DNA of 64,000 nt from Erythrophleum ivorense (Eukaryota; Streptophyta; Magnoliopsida; Fabales; Fabaceae). Positions 55,265 through 64,000 of the stretch are shown here, in pieces. Positions within the stretch are counted from its first letter, which is position 1; each line of letters opens with the position of its first letter. Under the pieces are notes generated by a model. It was given only the letters and a program-made list of their open reading frames with translations. It did no database searches and had not been told where the DNA came from. The DNA is taken from the NCBI GenBank assembly GCA_026724425.1, contig JAIUCV010000076.1:2751501-2815500 (forward strand), in the 5' to 3' direction. Made by a program: the position numbers and the translations under genes.

Positions 55265-57276
55265 ACTTCTCCATAAGGGCTCGACAGCTTCAACAATATA
55301 ACAAGACGTTCACAATCATGTCTCTCTGCATCACAGTCATCCCAAATCAGACTCTTGTTTTTGCCCTCCAATGCAGCCCTAGTGATTTTATTACCGAGGG
55401 ATAAGGCACAAGCTCGTTTGTTGCCTCCCCTTTCCATCAGCTCTCTGCCTAGCGAAGCTTCTCTTTCTAAATACATAGGAAGATCCTTGCGTCCCATACT
55501 CTTGACCAGATTCATTTTTGTATTGTCAAGCTCAACATTACCACAAAGACCAATTTTCAGACAGAGAGAGAGATCATCTTTATCTCTAACCTTCCCAAGC
55601 TTCACCAATCTCTCCCAGCTACACCTTTTCATCTCCACTACACAGAGTATTTCCCTTGTCCTTGTTTGTGACTCCACATATTTCTTTCTCCTTTTTCTGT
55701 TCTTCCTCTGTGTAAATAGTAGCAACCATATCCAATAGAGCCAATGGAATTTCTCGTTAATTCCCTCCTTGCAATTCTTCTGTTTCTTGTGCTTGTGCCG
55801 GAATTGGTGTCTCTTTCTCTTCTTGGCAGCTAACAACTCCCTATTCTGCATCGCTAGACCACTTGGCTGCAGCAATTTATCATCCCTTGAGTAGGCTCTC
55901 TCATAGCCCTGCTTTTTCTTAAACCATTCGTTGAAGCCCTTCTCAAATAGTTCAGGTTCAAGCTTAGGATTCCCAAGGTTTACAATCTGCTTGTTGTGCT
56001 TCTGTTTGAATTTATGTTTCTTCCACCTTGCAAGCTTCTTCAATATTGTCTTATGTCCCCATATCAACTTTGCAAACACCAGCTCATGCTTGATTCCCTC
56101 TCTCTCATGCTCCTCCAGCCTTGTTCTCTTCTTCTTTTTCTTTGTAAACTTCCTCAAAAACCTTTTTTCAGTGACTTGGTGGCTGTAAGAAGCAAGACAA
56201 ATCACTATCTTACATCGTTGCATTAGACTCTTGTTGCTTAGCTTTCTGACCTTATACTCCTCCTGAGTTTGGCGAGTCATATGGTTCACTTTTCCACATT
56301 TAGATTTAGATCTTGTGGCTCTTTTGAACTTCTTATTCTTCTTCCTCTTTCTGGTTGCCTTTTTCCTCTCCCTAGACCTTTTATCGAACACTTGGCAGAC
56401 ATATATTTCCTTGTTGACATCCCACTGTTTTCCATTAACGCAAAACCCATTCCAGACCTCTATCCAGCTAAGAGATGTCCTCTCTTTCTCTCCAGAACTC
56501 AAATGTTTCTCTAATCGCTCATGAATCTCCAGAGATGCCTTCCATCTCTTCTTCTTTCTCTTATTCGTTACCATTTTCCCTCTCACAATCATTTGATCAA
56601 ACACTTGGCAGGCAGATTTAGTCCTCTCAGCATCTGTCCCTTTTTGCTCATCTGATTGTTCTTCTTGGAACAGATTTTCCAAAGATACAAAAGGATCTTC
56701 TGCTACCTTTTGACATACCACCACACCTGCTGCTGGCTCCGATACAAACACAGGGATCTTGTCCTGTGTCTCAGTCATCGGATGATTCTGCTCCAGAATG
56801 GGATCGTTACTCTTCGTAGATCCTCCGACATGGCTCGCGATCGCTCCGGAGGTTTGTATTTCCTCTTTCTGGTTCTTAGTAGCCTTGTCGTCTTCGCGTA
56901 GGTACTGGTGCAGCCGATCTAGAACCCTCGACTCTTCCATCTCTTCACCACCCAGATTCTGTTTCTCTAGGCGCTCTTCATTATCTAGAAATTTATGTAT
57001 CCTATCCAGAAATCTCATCCTTCGGTTCCAGTCCTCTTTCCCTTGGACCTTGCTGAATCGCAGGAACAATCGGAGTTTGAAATCTTCCCAGCTACTAAAC
57101 GGGGATCGTGAATGTTCTCCGTTGAACCACGCAAGAGCACCATCTTCGACGAAGCCGTAAGCAAAATGCACTGCTTCGGAATCGGAAAAGCGTTGACCAG
57201 AACAATACCTCTCGATCCAAGACACCCACCTCTCTGGATCGTCGCCGTAGAACAGTGGAACCTTGATCATATCCAT
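55265..57276 (-). CDS. Gag-like protein with long basic region (proximal part, compact gypsy-like element)
   Basis: The ATG at 57276 lies 15 bases after the primer site, in a good context (GCCATGG). Residues 1-110 are Gag-like (MIKVPLFYGDDPERWVSWIE, GALAWFNGE, SSWEDFKLRLFLRF). The next ~550 residues are rich in Lys/Arg, with repeated modules such as CQVFD followed by basic runs (NKRKKKRWK, RKRKKNKKFKR) and KKHKFKQKHNKQ/RHQFRHKHKKQ. No zinc knuckle, protease or RT is visible. The frame is open to the insertion at 55264, and across it to 45291. The basic region might bind nucleic acid or direct nuclear import; its role is unknown to me. Confidence 0.7.
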
Positions 57277-57290
57277 GGCCGAAGACCGAT

Positions 57291-57302
57291 GGCTCTGATA
57301 CC
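57291..57302 (-). other. Primer binding site, tRNA-iMet
   Basis: The minus strand reads TGGTATCAGAGC, five bases inside the LTR at 57308-57618. This fixes the minus orientation of the compact element. Confidence 0.88.
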
Positions 57303-57307
57303 AAGTT

Positions 57308-57618
57308 TGTTACGTGTAGCTTATCAAAGTGAAGATAACTCTTAATATTGATAGTAATAACCGAATTACAGAACTTGAGAGAAGTTAATGGCGTCTCTCA
57401 TCACCCCCTAAGAGATATTAATGGAGTCTCTCACCTCCCCTGTGATCACTCAACTCTGTGATGAAGCTCCCTCTCTAACCCCCAAAGCTAATATAAAGAT
57501 AAAGACTAAGAAGTAACCATGGTTACTTTGAGAGTAACCATGATTAACGGTAGTTACTTTGCAACCTTAAGTAAATAAATGTTAACCGCTTAACGCTGTA
57601 AAACCACTGCTCCTATCA
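57308..57618 (-). repeat. 5' LTR (minus orientation) of compact gypsy-like element
   Basis: 311 bases, identical by eye to 44950-45260. Identity of the two LTRs implies a recent insertion. Confidence 0.88.
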
Positions 57619-58577
57619 AGACTGTAGAGACACAAAACAAGACCCATTCAACCTTGATTTTTTCGAATCCGAGAGCTGATAAGATTGCTCTCAAATAACT
57701 AAATTTCACTCTATTATACGCCTTTGACATGTCTAATTTTATGGCCATGAACTCCTCTGAGATCATGGGATGGATACTCAGACCATGGATGAACTCATGA
57801 GCTATGCAGAGGTTGTCTGAGATCAGTCTTTCTGAGACAAAGACTGACTGGTTGACTACACCAATCTTCAGTAGGAATGGCTGAAGTCTCTTCATCATGA
57901 TTTTGGAGATGATTTTATAGAGAACTGAACACATGCTGATTGGTCTTAGATCTTTCATCATATTCGCATTCACAATTTTCGGAATGAGGCATAAGTGAGT
58001 GAAATTCCACTCACTTGGGATGCTTCCAGATGAAAAGAAGTTCAAAACTTCCTTGGTGACGTGGTTTCCAATGATACTCCAATAATTTTGAAAAAGAGAC
58101 ATGTCATTCCATCTGACCCAGGAGTATCATTAACCTCTTTAACCTCTAACTCTGATACCTTTCTAGTGAGTGCAGAATTGAATTCATGGTGTCTGATATA
58201 TATCCTTGGAGCAAAATCCGTAAACCATTCTTCAAATCTAGTCGGATGAGAAGAGCTAAAAAACTCTTTGAAGTATGTTGCAGCAGCCTCAGATTTATGC
58301 AAAACTCCATTTACCATCAAGAGCTCTTCCAAGTTATTTCTAGCTCTCGCACCTTTTACAGACTCATGGAAAATTTGGTGTTGCGATCCTCTTCTCTTAA
58401 CCATTTCTGACGACATTTCTGTTTCCATAACAATTCGTCTTCTTTGTAGGTCATCGCCAAATCTCTTTCCAGAGATCTAAGTCTGATAGTGCAGGGATAA
58501 CTAATCAATTGTTCCCTTTCTAGATTCTGCTCCTGAACATGAAATTTGTCTCTTGCATTCATGTTTGTTAAATGCAA
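57619..58577 (-). pseudogene. LINE ORF2, start of reverse transcriptase
   Basis: The minus strand reads [34 protein letters not shown], then SDGMTCLFF and [32 protein letters not shown], and [15 protein letters not shown]. These are the conserved RT blocks 0-3 of plant L1 LINEs. The frame changes around 58040-58100 and 58360-58430, so it is inactive. The RT continues at 44948 after the gypsy-like insertion. Confidence 0.85.
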
Positions 58578-59501
58578 TTCCTCAGCCTGTCAGAGACTGA
58601 AGTGTTGATATCAGAATTCCATGTACTAGCAATAGAGGTTTTCACCAGCGGTTGAAACAGCAACCACTTATCAAATCTAAATTGCCCTCTATACGAATCT
58701 TAAGAATCTTGAAGACTCACAAGAACCGGTCTGTGAGCAGATCCTCTTTTGTCAAGGAAGCTCTGGTTTGCACTAGGGAAAAGAGAGAACCATGCCTTGT
58801 TCCCAAAACATCTGTCTAGTTTACACTGAACCCAATGTGTGCTTTGCATCCCACCCCAAGTAAAGCCATTGCCATGGCTGGCCAGACAGTTCCTTCATAC
58901 CACACGTCATCAACATATTCACAAACTGTTCAAAAGATATGATTCTCCGTTGCGGACCTCCTAGTTTTTTCCCCATTATGAGTGATTTCATTCAAGTCAC
59001 CAACCAAGAACCAACTCTCCTTCCTATGTACACCAATCTTACAAAACTGATTGCACACAGCCACACGATTCTTCTTATTTGGAGCACCATATACACAAGA
59101 AACAAGGAAAAACAGCGCACCAAAATGAACTTGAAAATCCATGAGATTCTTATTTACCACCAACAGGTCAATATTTACACTTTTTTTTTTTTACTGAACA
59201 ATGCCAGTCCTCCGCAAGTATGGACTCTTTTGTAACTCAACCATTCTTGTAAATCCACTAACACGTTTCTACAATTCATCGTCTCCATTAAGAACATCAC
59301 CTCTGGGAAATGCTTTTTCCGCAGCTCCTTGAGGAGCGGAATTGCCAAGTCTTGAGGCCGCCTCACTCCTGACAATTCCAAGACAGAATGCTCATTAAAC
59401 ATTAGCGATCCCTCCTTTGGGATCACCTTTTGATTTTTACGCCTGGCGTATTGGGATTTGGGATATGTCTGAATTGTTGCTTTCCTCTTTGGACCCATCA
59501 C
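58578..59501 (-). pseudogene. LINE ORF2 endonuclease region
   Basis: Starts with [20 protein letters not shown] and [20 protein letters not shown], the N-terminal APE-type endonuclease motif with the metal-binding Glu. [18 protein letters not shown] follows (the GDFNEI motif, here GDLNEI). Frames are broken at about 59165-59175 and downstream. Confidence 0.8.
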
Positions 59502-59546
59502 ACCTTTTCTGTTCTTCTTAATCTCTGTGTTAGGGGCTAGACAAGC

Positions 59547-60401
59547 TTATTTCTTTGGCTTTCCAATCCTGAGCCTTTTAACTTGTCTCTTCTTTGCTTT
59601 GCCCTTGACAACCCTAGCTCCGGATGGTCCAGCCTCATCGAGGTCAGAACCATATGCCGTAAAGACAGAGGTTGAGTAAAAAACAGAACGTTTGCACCTT
59701 GATGACTCCAAATTCCAAGAGTGCAACATTTCCTTCTCTAATGACGCTTCCCATCATCTTGTCTTGAGCTTTAAAATCCTTGTTCACAGATGGATCTTTC
59801 TACTCAAAACTCTACCTTTTTTCTTTATTAACATATTTTGAGATTAGAGGCCTAGATCCCATCTTTCGAATGAGTTTCTGAGCAGCCGGATCCGATTCAA
59901 CCTCTGCAATGGGACTTCTTACTCTTTCATGTTTCACCACAAGATCATCCCCATTGTTAGCTAGTATGTACTGCCTCATCTCTTCTAGAACCGCTAGGTC
60001 AATTTTTGGTCTCCCTGTAAGAGGATTAACTCCCACCTGATCTTCATTAAGAACTCCAAATAGCGGGTCTGAAGACTTTCAGAACAGACTCGCTTCCTTT
60101 TTTCTCTTCGATTTGCAGCATGTTCTTGCCTTTCCTTTACCAGCAGAGGGCATAAATCCTTTTCATGATTGAGTCTCTGACAGTTGTAACACCTCTTATG
60201 AATTTTTTCATAGAAAAATTCGACAATTTTTTGTTCTCCACCAATTTGGTTTTGCGAAGCGGTCTAGCCACATAAAGCTATCACCTTGACCAATCAAACT
60301 TAGCGCATTGCTTTCAGCACAACTGTACTTTGGAATAACACAGGTTTGTATTCTTTTTCTATTGACATAGCCATCATCGTATGGTCCATTACTGCAGACA
60401 T
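59547..60401 (-). pseudogene. LINE ORF1 (Gag-like, zinc knuckle)
   Basis: Starts at the ATG at 60401 (MSAVMDHTMMAMSIEKEYK), shifts frame at about 60335 into CAESNALSLIGQGDSFMWLDRF, and reaches a CCHC knuckle CYNCQRLNHEKDLC at about 60160-60200. Then comes GVNPLTGRPKIDLAVLEEMR, ending in a basic tail (KGKAKKRQVKRLRIGKPKK). This is the DUF4283/zinc-knuckle ORF1 of plant L1 elements, and it carries several frameshifts. Confidence 0.7.
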
Positions 60402-60740
60402 CTTCGAATCTCCAAAACACCGCGAACACTTCCAATCGGCAACACCGAACTTCTAGAACCCAACACAAACCAACACTTCTCTGATAGAAACTTCAAATAC
60501 TTCACGCAAACAAGAGAAATCATACTAGAATGACTGGTGAGGTTGAAGAAATTCTATATCTCGAAAAAACTCTTGCCGAGAATAGAAGCAAAGCAGGTGA
60601 AGAACAGTTGAGATACGACAGAGGGCAATAATAGCCACACAAAGCTCTATCCAAAAGCAAAAGTGTAACACTCTAGTTGGAAAACAGAATCCTAAGCCCG
60701 CACAAGGGGAAAAAACTTGAAACCTCTTCAAATTCTTCAT

Positions 60741-62163
60741 AAGTTCGAGAACAAAAATATTTTTTAATGTACTAAGTAGATATTGTGTAGCCCCGTAACA
60801 AAAAGTTAAGACGGCCGAATAAATCAGGGAGGTTGATGGTCCTTAGATCTTAAGCAGTTTAAGGATAACAAAAATGGTAACTATTGGTACGAGCTAGAAA
60901 GAAGAAAAACTCAAGAAACAAATATAACTCACAATCCAATCATCGATTTTCTTTAATATTAGATACGTGCCACCTCTCCAATATTGATGTATCAAATTCT
61001 GGAAAATGCACTTATGTTTTCATATAGTAGATTTTTGTTTTTTTTTGTTTTTTATAGAACATCAGATTATAATAATTATATGCGTTGGATAAAGACATTT
61101 AGAATATTGAAAATCTCATCCAAAATGTATATTTGAAATAGTTAGGATAATAAGGCTATAAGTAATTCAGATATACAAAATCATTACATAAACGGTTATG
61201 TACGTTTTTATTAGAGAAACATGTGCCTTCTTGGACCTGATTGAACCCTTCAAGATTTATAAGTTCGAGAAACAATTTTTTTTTTTAATATATTAACTAG
61301 AAGACATAGTCCCGTAATAAGAAGTTAATGTCGAGTAAATTGGGATGGTTGAGGGTTCTTAGATCATAAGAAACTAAAATGTATCAGAAGTGGTGGCTAT
61401 ATATTGACCTGAATTAGGAAGAAGATAAACTTAAGCAACAAACATAACTCGCAATCTAATCGTCAATTTTCTTTAATGTTAGACACGTGGCACCTTTTCA
61501 AATGTTGATGTGTCAAATCCAAAAATTCAACAAAAATAAAAATTCAAAATAATTATAGATAAAAAGTAAAAATCCAAATCAGCAAAAATATTATTTTTTA
61601 AAATATGTTTCAAAAATGAAGAGTTCTCAATAATCTAAAGAAGACACAAGATGATTAAAAAGAGAAATGATAGAATATACGAAAAACCTTGTTTATCAAT
61701 AACCACGATGATAAAAAAAAACTTCAATAAAAAAGATAAGAAATAAGTATAAACATCACGAGGTGTTATATTGCTCGGAGAGACGCCGAATATCACCAAA
61801 AATGTAGTATATATTTTTGGATGACTAATTATTTTGGACTTTTACCTTTATAATAAACAAGTATTTCGCTATATTTATTGTTTAATTATTTTAGTTAAAC
61901 AATTCTAGCGGAAGTCTTAAACCATTAAATAAATAATAAATCAATCAACAATAATCAGCGGAAGCAAAACAATAATTAAATAAGTCTAACAACTTAACAA
62001 TTCAATAAAACATAAAAGTCCTATCATCCTCTTCTTCGGCCTTGATTCCGCGATCACACTTTACTTTTACCTGTATCACAGGAAAAGAGATGCGTAAGTA
62101 TTATCACAAATACTTAGTGAGACGATAATTCTGCCAACAGGCCAATTACGCAATTTCTAGACA
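60741..62163. repeat. Two diverged direct copies (~270 bp, 520-bp spacing) in AT-rich spacer
   Basis: ATAAGTTCGAGA(A)ACAA begins copies at about 60740 and 61259. Both continue with a T-run, AGTCCCGTAA/AGCCCCGTAA, GGTTGA(T/G)GGT(C/T)CTTAGATC and ATTTTCTTTAAT(A/G)TTAGA(T/C)AC. No coding gene. The last 200 bases (TTAAACAATTCTAGCGGAAG...) look like an old retroelement end, which I could not identify. Confidence 0.6.
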
Positions 62164-62186
62164 CACTACAAGAAATATACCCTAAT

Positions 62187-62620
62187 TGCGACGGAAAATA
62201 TCGTCGCAATTCCGTCGCAATTTGACGTTTGCGACGGAATTGCGAGAAAGTAATTTTCGTCGCAATTCTGTCGTCGCAATGACACTTCCGTCGCAATTCC
62301 GTCGCAAACTTGCGATGGAAAAAATTTCGTCGCAAACTTGCGAGGGAAATATTTCCGTCGCAAGTTTGCGAGAGAAATTGCTCCGTCACAATTTTGCGAC
62401 GGTATTGCGACGAAAGTTTCCGTCGCTAGTTTGCGATGGAATATTGCCGTCGCAAAATTGCGAGGGAAATAATTCCGTCGCAAATTTGCGATGGAATTAA
62501 ATCCGTCGCAATTCCCTCGCAAATTTGCGATGGAATTTAATCCGTCGCAATTTTGCGATTGAAAGAAATCCGCCGAAATTCCCTCGCAAGGTTGCGAGGG
62601 ATTTAATTCCATCGCAAAAT
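62187..62620. repeat. CACTA subterminal repeats
   Basis: More than fifteen copies of CCGTCGCAA(T/A)TT or its inverse TTGCGA(C/T)GGAA in mixed orientation. In En/Spm elements such repeats are where TnpA-type proteins bind. Confidence 0.85.
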
Positions 62621-62799
62621 TTATGATTTTTTATTAAAAATATTATTTTAATAAATAATTTTAATTTTAAATTTATTAAAACGTAAATAAAAAATAATAA
62701 TATAAAAAATTAAAATTTAATTAAAACTTAAATTCAAATATAGTACAAACTACGGGAAAATAGTTCAAACGTAACATTAAAAAACGGTTCAAATATAAA

Positions 62800-63423
62800 C
62801 TAAAATCCAGGAGACTGTCCACGGCCCGCTGATCCACTTCCACCTTCTGCTGCATCCCCTCCGCTGCTTCCGCTCTGGAACTGCTGGTTGTCTGGATAGT
62901 GGTGCCTCATAATCTCGAGGAGCTTCGGATCTTTAGCGCCCAAATAGCCGAATAGCTCTTCATAGCATGCTAACTTCGTCTTTGTTGCAGTCAATTCCTC
63001 CTTTATCTCAGCAACCTCGCGGGGATTCTGGAACGGACTTGAAGCGGAACAACAAAGAGAACCACTCCCAGTATCGATTTGGGATTGGAGAGAACCAACC
63101 CCTCTAATTTGTCCCTTTCTACGGGGAGCGGTCTGAAAAAAACAAAAAAAAGTTAAATAAACAAATTGATAATATAATATAAATATGAATTGAAATAAGA
63201 GAAATTTGCCCACATGACCCATTTTGCGAAATAAAGAAAGTACACTTATACATACATTTGTATTTTTTTTAATACACATTTGCCCTTCAGTCACGAGCGC
63301 GTGAGCATCGGTAATGGAGATTTTCAACTTGAAAAGTGGACTTCTCTTTCTTATGTATTGGTGTAAATTTTCCCCCTTCTCGATCATTGCAACTCTTCTG
63401 CAAGTTTCGAAGAAACCACTCAT
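62800..63423 (-). CDS. Ptta/En/Spm-type transposase-like protein
   Basis: The ATG at 63423 (MSGFFETCRRVAMIEKGENL) opens a frame with a probable intron: an acceptor CAG at about 63133-63131 precedes TAPRRKGQIRGVGSLQSQI, and a donor lies near 63215. RKGQIRGVGSLQSQ resembles the KGR-YGLGS motif of the plant Ptta/En/Spm family, and the C-terminal coiled-coil (REVAEIKEELTATKTKLACY) is also typical. The tail is Gly/Ser-rich. It is shorter than usual at the N-terminus. Proteins of this family bind subterminal repeats. It is transcribed away from the DUF1985 gene, sharing a 158-bp intergenic region. Confidence 0.65.
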   Translation of the reverse strand: MSGFFETCRRVAMIEKGENLHQYIRKRSPLFKLKISITDAHALVTEGQMCIKKNTNVCISVLSLFRKMGHVGKFLLFQFIFILYYQFVYLTFFCFFQTAPRRKGQIRGVGSLQSQIDTGSGSLCCSASSPFQNPREVAEIKEELTATKTKLACYEELFGYLGAKDPKLLEIMRHHYPDNQQFQSGSSGGDAAEGGSGSAGRGQSPGF

Positions 63424-63581
63424 CCCTGTTTGAAACTACATCCCCGAATCATTTCTACTTTTTTTCTGCAATTCTCATTCTCTTCTCTCCGACTTAAACG
63501 ACAGCCTGTTTCCCATCATTCCTTTTTTTTTTTTTTTTTCCCAATCCCCATCTGAATTTGCCTGAAGACCTCATAGCGCAG

Positions 63582-64000
63582 ATGTCAATTAACGAAATCA
63601 ACATGAACACAAGTCTGCCGGAAAGAGTTTTTGCAGCGGGGGAAGAGCCCACCGGTGAGAGAGTTAACTCATACCACAAGCCAAAAAGCATCGATTCAAT
63701 CCTTGGCGCTCTCAGTGGAGATGAAATCGAGGTACTCAAAAATTCTACATTTGGGAGATTAATTGCCACAGCGGAGAAACCGTCATTCTCCGGCAGTTTC
63801 GGTCAATACATGATCACTCGGATGTTGAAAGTGTCTAAAAAACACGAGATCTGGTTCCTCTTTGCCGGAAAACCGATCAGGGTATCACTGAGAGAGTTTG
63901 CAATCGTCACCGGGCTACCTTCTGGTAAGTTTCGTAAACGGTCCAAGAAGAAAACAAACCTTGTCCGACAGAAACCGTACTGGCCCGAGTTGTTTGGGTT
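63582..64000 (+). CDS. DUF1985 protein, 5' part (cut by window end)
   Basis: The frame from the ATG at 63582 is open to the window end (139 codons) and is also open for a short way upstream. It contains DSILGALSGDEIEVLKNSTF, then FGRLIATAEKPSFSG, KVSKKHEIWFLFAGKPIR, VSLREFAIVTGLPSGKF and KPYWPELFG. These are the core motifs of DUF1985, found in Brassicaceae transposon proteins that often end in a Ulp1-type cysteine protease. Whether that protease follows is beyond the window. An alternative start is the ATG at 63606. A GGTAAGT in the GLPSG motif could act as a splice donor, but readthrough keeps the homology. Confidence 0.75.
   Translation, partial: MSINEINMNTSLPERVFAAGEEPTGERVNSYHKPKSIDSILGALSGDEIEVLKNSTFGRLIATAEKPSFSGSFGQYMITRMLKVSKKHEIWFLFAGKPIRVSLREFAIVTGLPSGKFRKRSKKKTNLVRQKPYWPELFG

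Larger units (their letters stand above)
44949..57618 (-). mobile_element. Compact gypsy-like element with identical 311-bp LTRs
   Basis: LTRs at 44950-45260 and 57308-57618 look identical over all 311 bases (minus strand: TGATAGGAGCAG...CGTAACA). Going into the element, the minus strand carries the primer site TGGTATCAGAGC (57302-57291), then an ATG at 57276. The flanks AGAGT and AGACT differ by one base, so the target duplication is imperfect. Without the nested Athila-like element it is about 3.16 kb. It lacks protease, RT and RNase H and would need enzymes in trans. It inserted into the LINE RT. Confidence 0.85.
38183..60740 (-). mobile_element. L1-type LINE, split into four pieces by nested insertions
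   Basis: Minus-strand pieces in order: 60740-57619 (5' leader, ORF1, endonuclease, RT start), 44948-44328 (RT middle), 39680-39277 (RT end) and 38800-38183 (C-terminal part, then a run of 13 A at 38195-38183). Together they make about 4.7 kb. All carry frameshifts and stops, so the LINE is dead. The 5' edge near 60740 is approximate. No target duplication was found. The coding region before the A-run is shorter than a full ORF2. Confidence 0.8.
62164..64000. mobile_element. CACTA (En/Spm) element, left end; right end outside the window
   Basis: The terminus CACTACAAGAAATATACC at 62164 is a CACTA terminal repeat. It is followed directly by about 430 bases of subterminal CCGTCGCAA/TTGCGACGG repeats, then by a Ptta/En/Spm transposase-like gene and a DUF1985 gene. 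The second end is not in the window, so length and the 3-bp duplication cannot be checked. Confidence 0.8.

Noticed and set aside
44940..57625. Misassembly as the cause of the split LINE
   Set aside because: Perfect target duplications of the Athila-like, copia and hAT-like insertions and the clean continuation of the RT domain argue for real insertions; only the gypsy-like flank duplication has one mismatch.
62187..62620. Regular short repeats resembling a CRISPR array
   Set aside because: Repeats are in mixed orientation with no equal spacers, directly follow a CACTA terminus, and the DNA is a plant nuclear genome.

Overview
The window is plant nuclear DNA, almost certainly from a Brassicaceae species. 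It is AT-rich, its genes have short GT-AG introns, and the host genes read as relatives of Arabidopsis genes. A convergent pair (ALY3-like mRNA-export adaptor and a GPI-anchored family GH17 beta-1,3-glucanase) resembles the A. thaliana neighbours AT1G66260/AT1G66250. Host genes are few: an F-box protein (27-689), a PsbQ-like lumenal protein (28259-29503), the ALY3-like gene (31199-33048) and the GH17 gene (33741-36704). Nearly everything else is transposable elements at different stages of decay.

Left third (0.7-26.7 kb). A Mutator-like (MULE) transposase on the minus strand (1327-4293) has a small last exon carrying its zinc knuckle. It is followed by AT-rich, Helitron-like sequence and a 1.1-kb Mutator-type foldback element with a perfect 10-bp target duplication (7415-8525). 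A minus-oriented LTR with a tRNA-Asp-type primer site lies at 10601-11815. A nest follows: Helitron (12642-21334) containing a short foldback MITE (12963-19708) containing a Ty3/gypsy chromovirus (13063-19655). The chromovirus has a probable 113-nt intron at its gag-pol junction. The first Helitron ends exactly where a second begins (21334/21335). The second carries a MULE transposase fragment and a degenerate nested Helitron-like unit.

Middle (26.7-38 kb) is the gene-bearing part.

Right part (38-60.7 kb). One L1-type LINE on the minus strand has been split into four pieces. The insertions are a hAT-like element (8-bp duplication), an intact Ty1/copia element (5-bp duplication, 259-bp LTRs) and a compact gypsy-like element with identical 311-bp LTRs. 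The compact element was in turn split by a 9.5-kb Athila-like element. That one codes only for Gag and protease, and its 2,460-bp LTRs differ at about three positions and each carry five tandem 181-bp units. With the nested copies removed, the compact element reads as one 826-codon frame joining a Gag-like start, a long basic region and an integrase-C-terminal-like end. I consider it the most unusual coding object here.

Right edge (62164-64000). A CACTA (En/Spm) element enters the window with CCGTCGCAA-type subterminal repeats, a Ptta/En/Spm transposase-like gene on the minus strand, and a divergent DUF1985 gene cut by the window end.

All family assignments rest on motif recognition by eye. 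Exon boundaries were fitted by keeping phase across GT-AG (once GC-AG) sites. No database search or alignment program was used.
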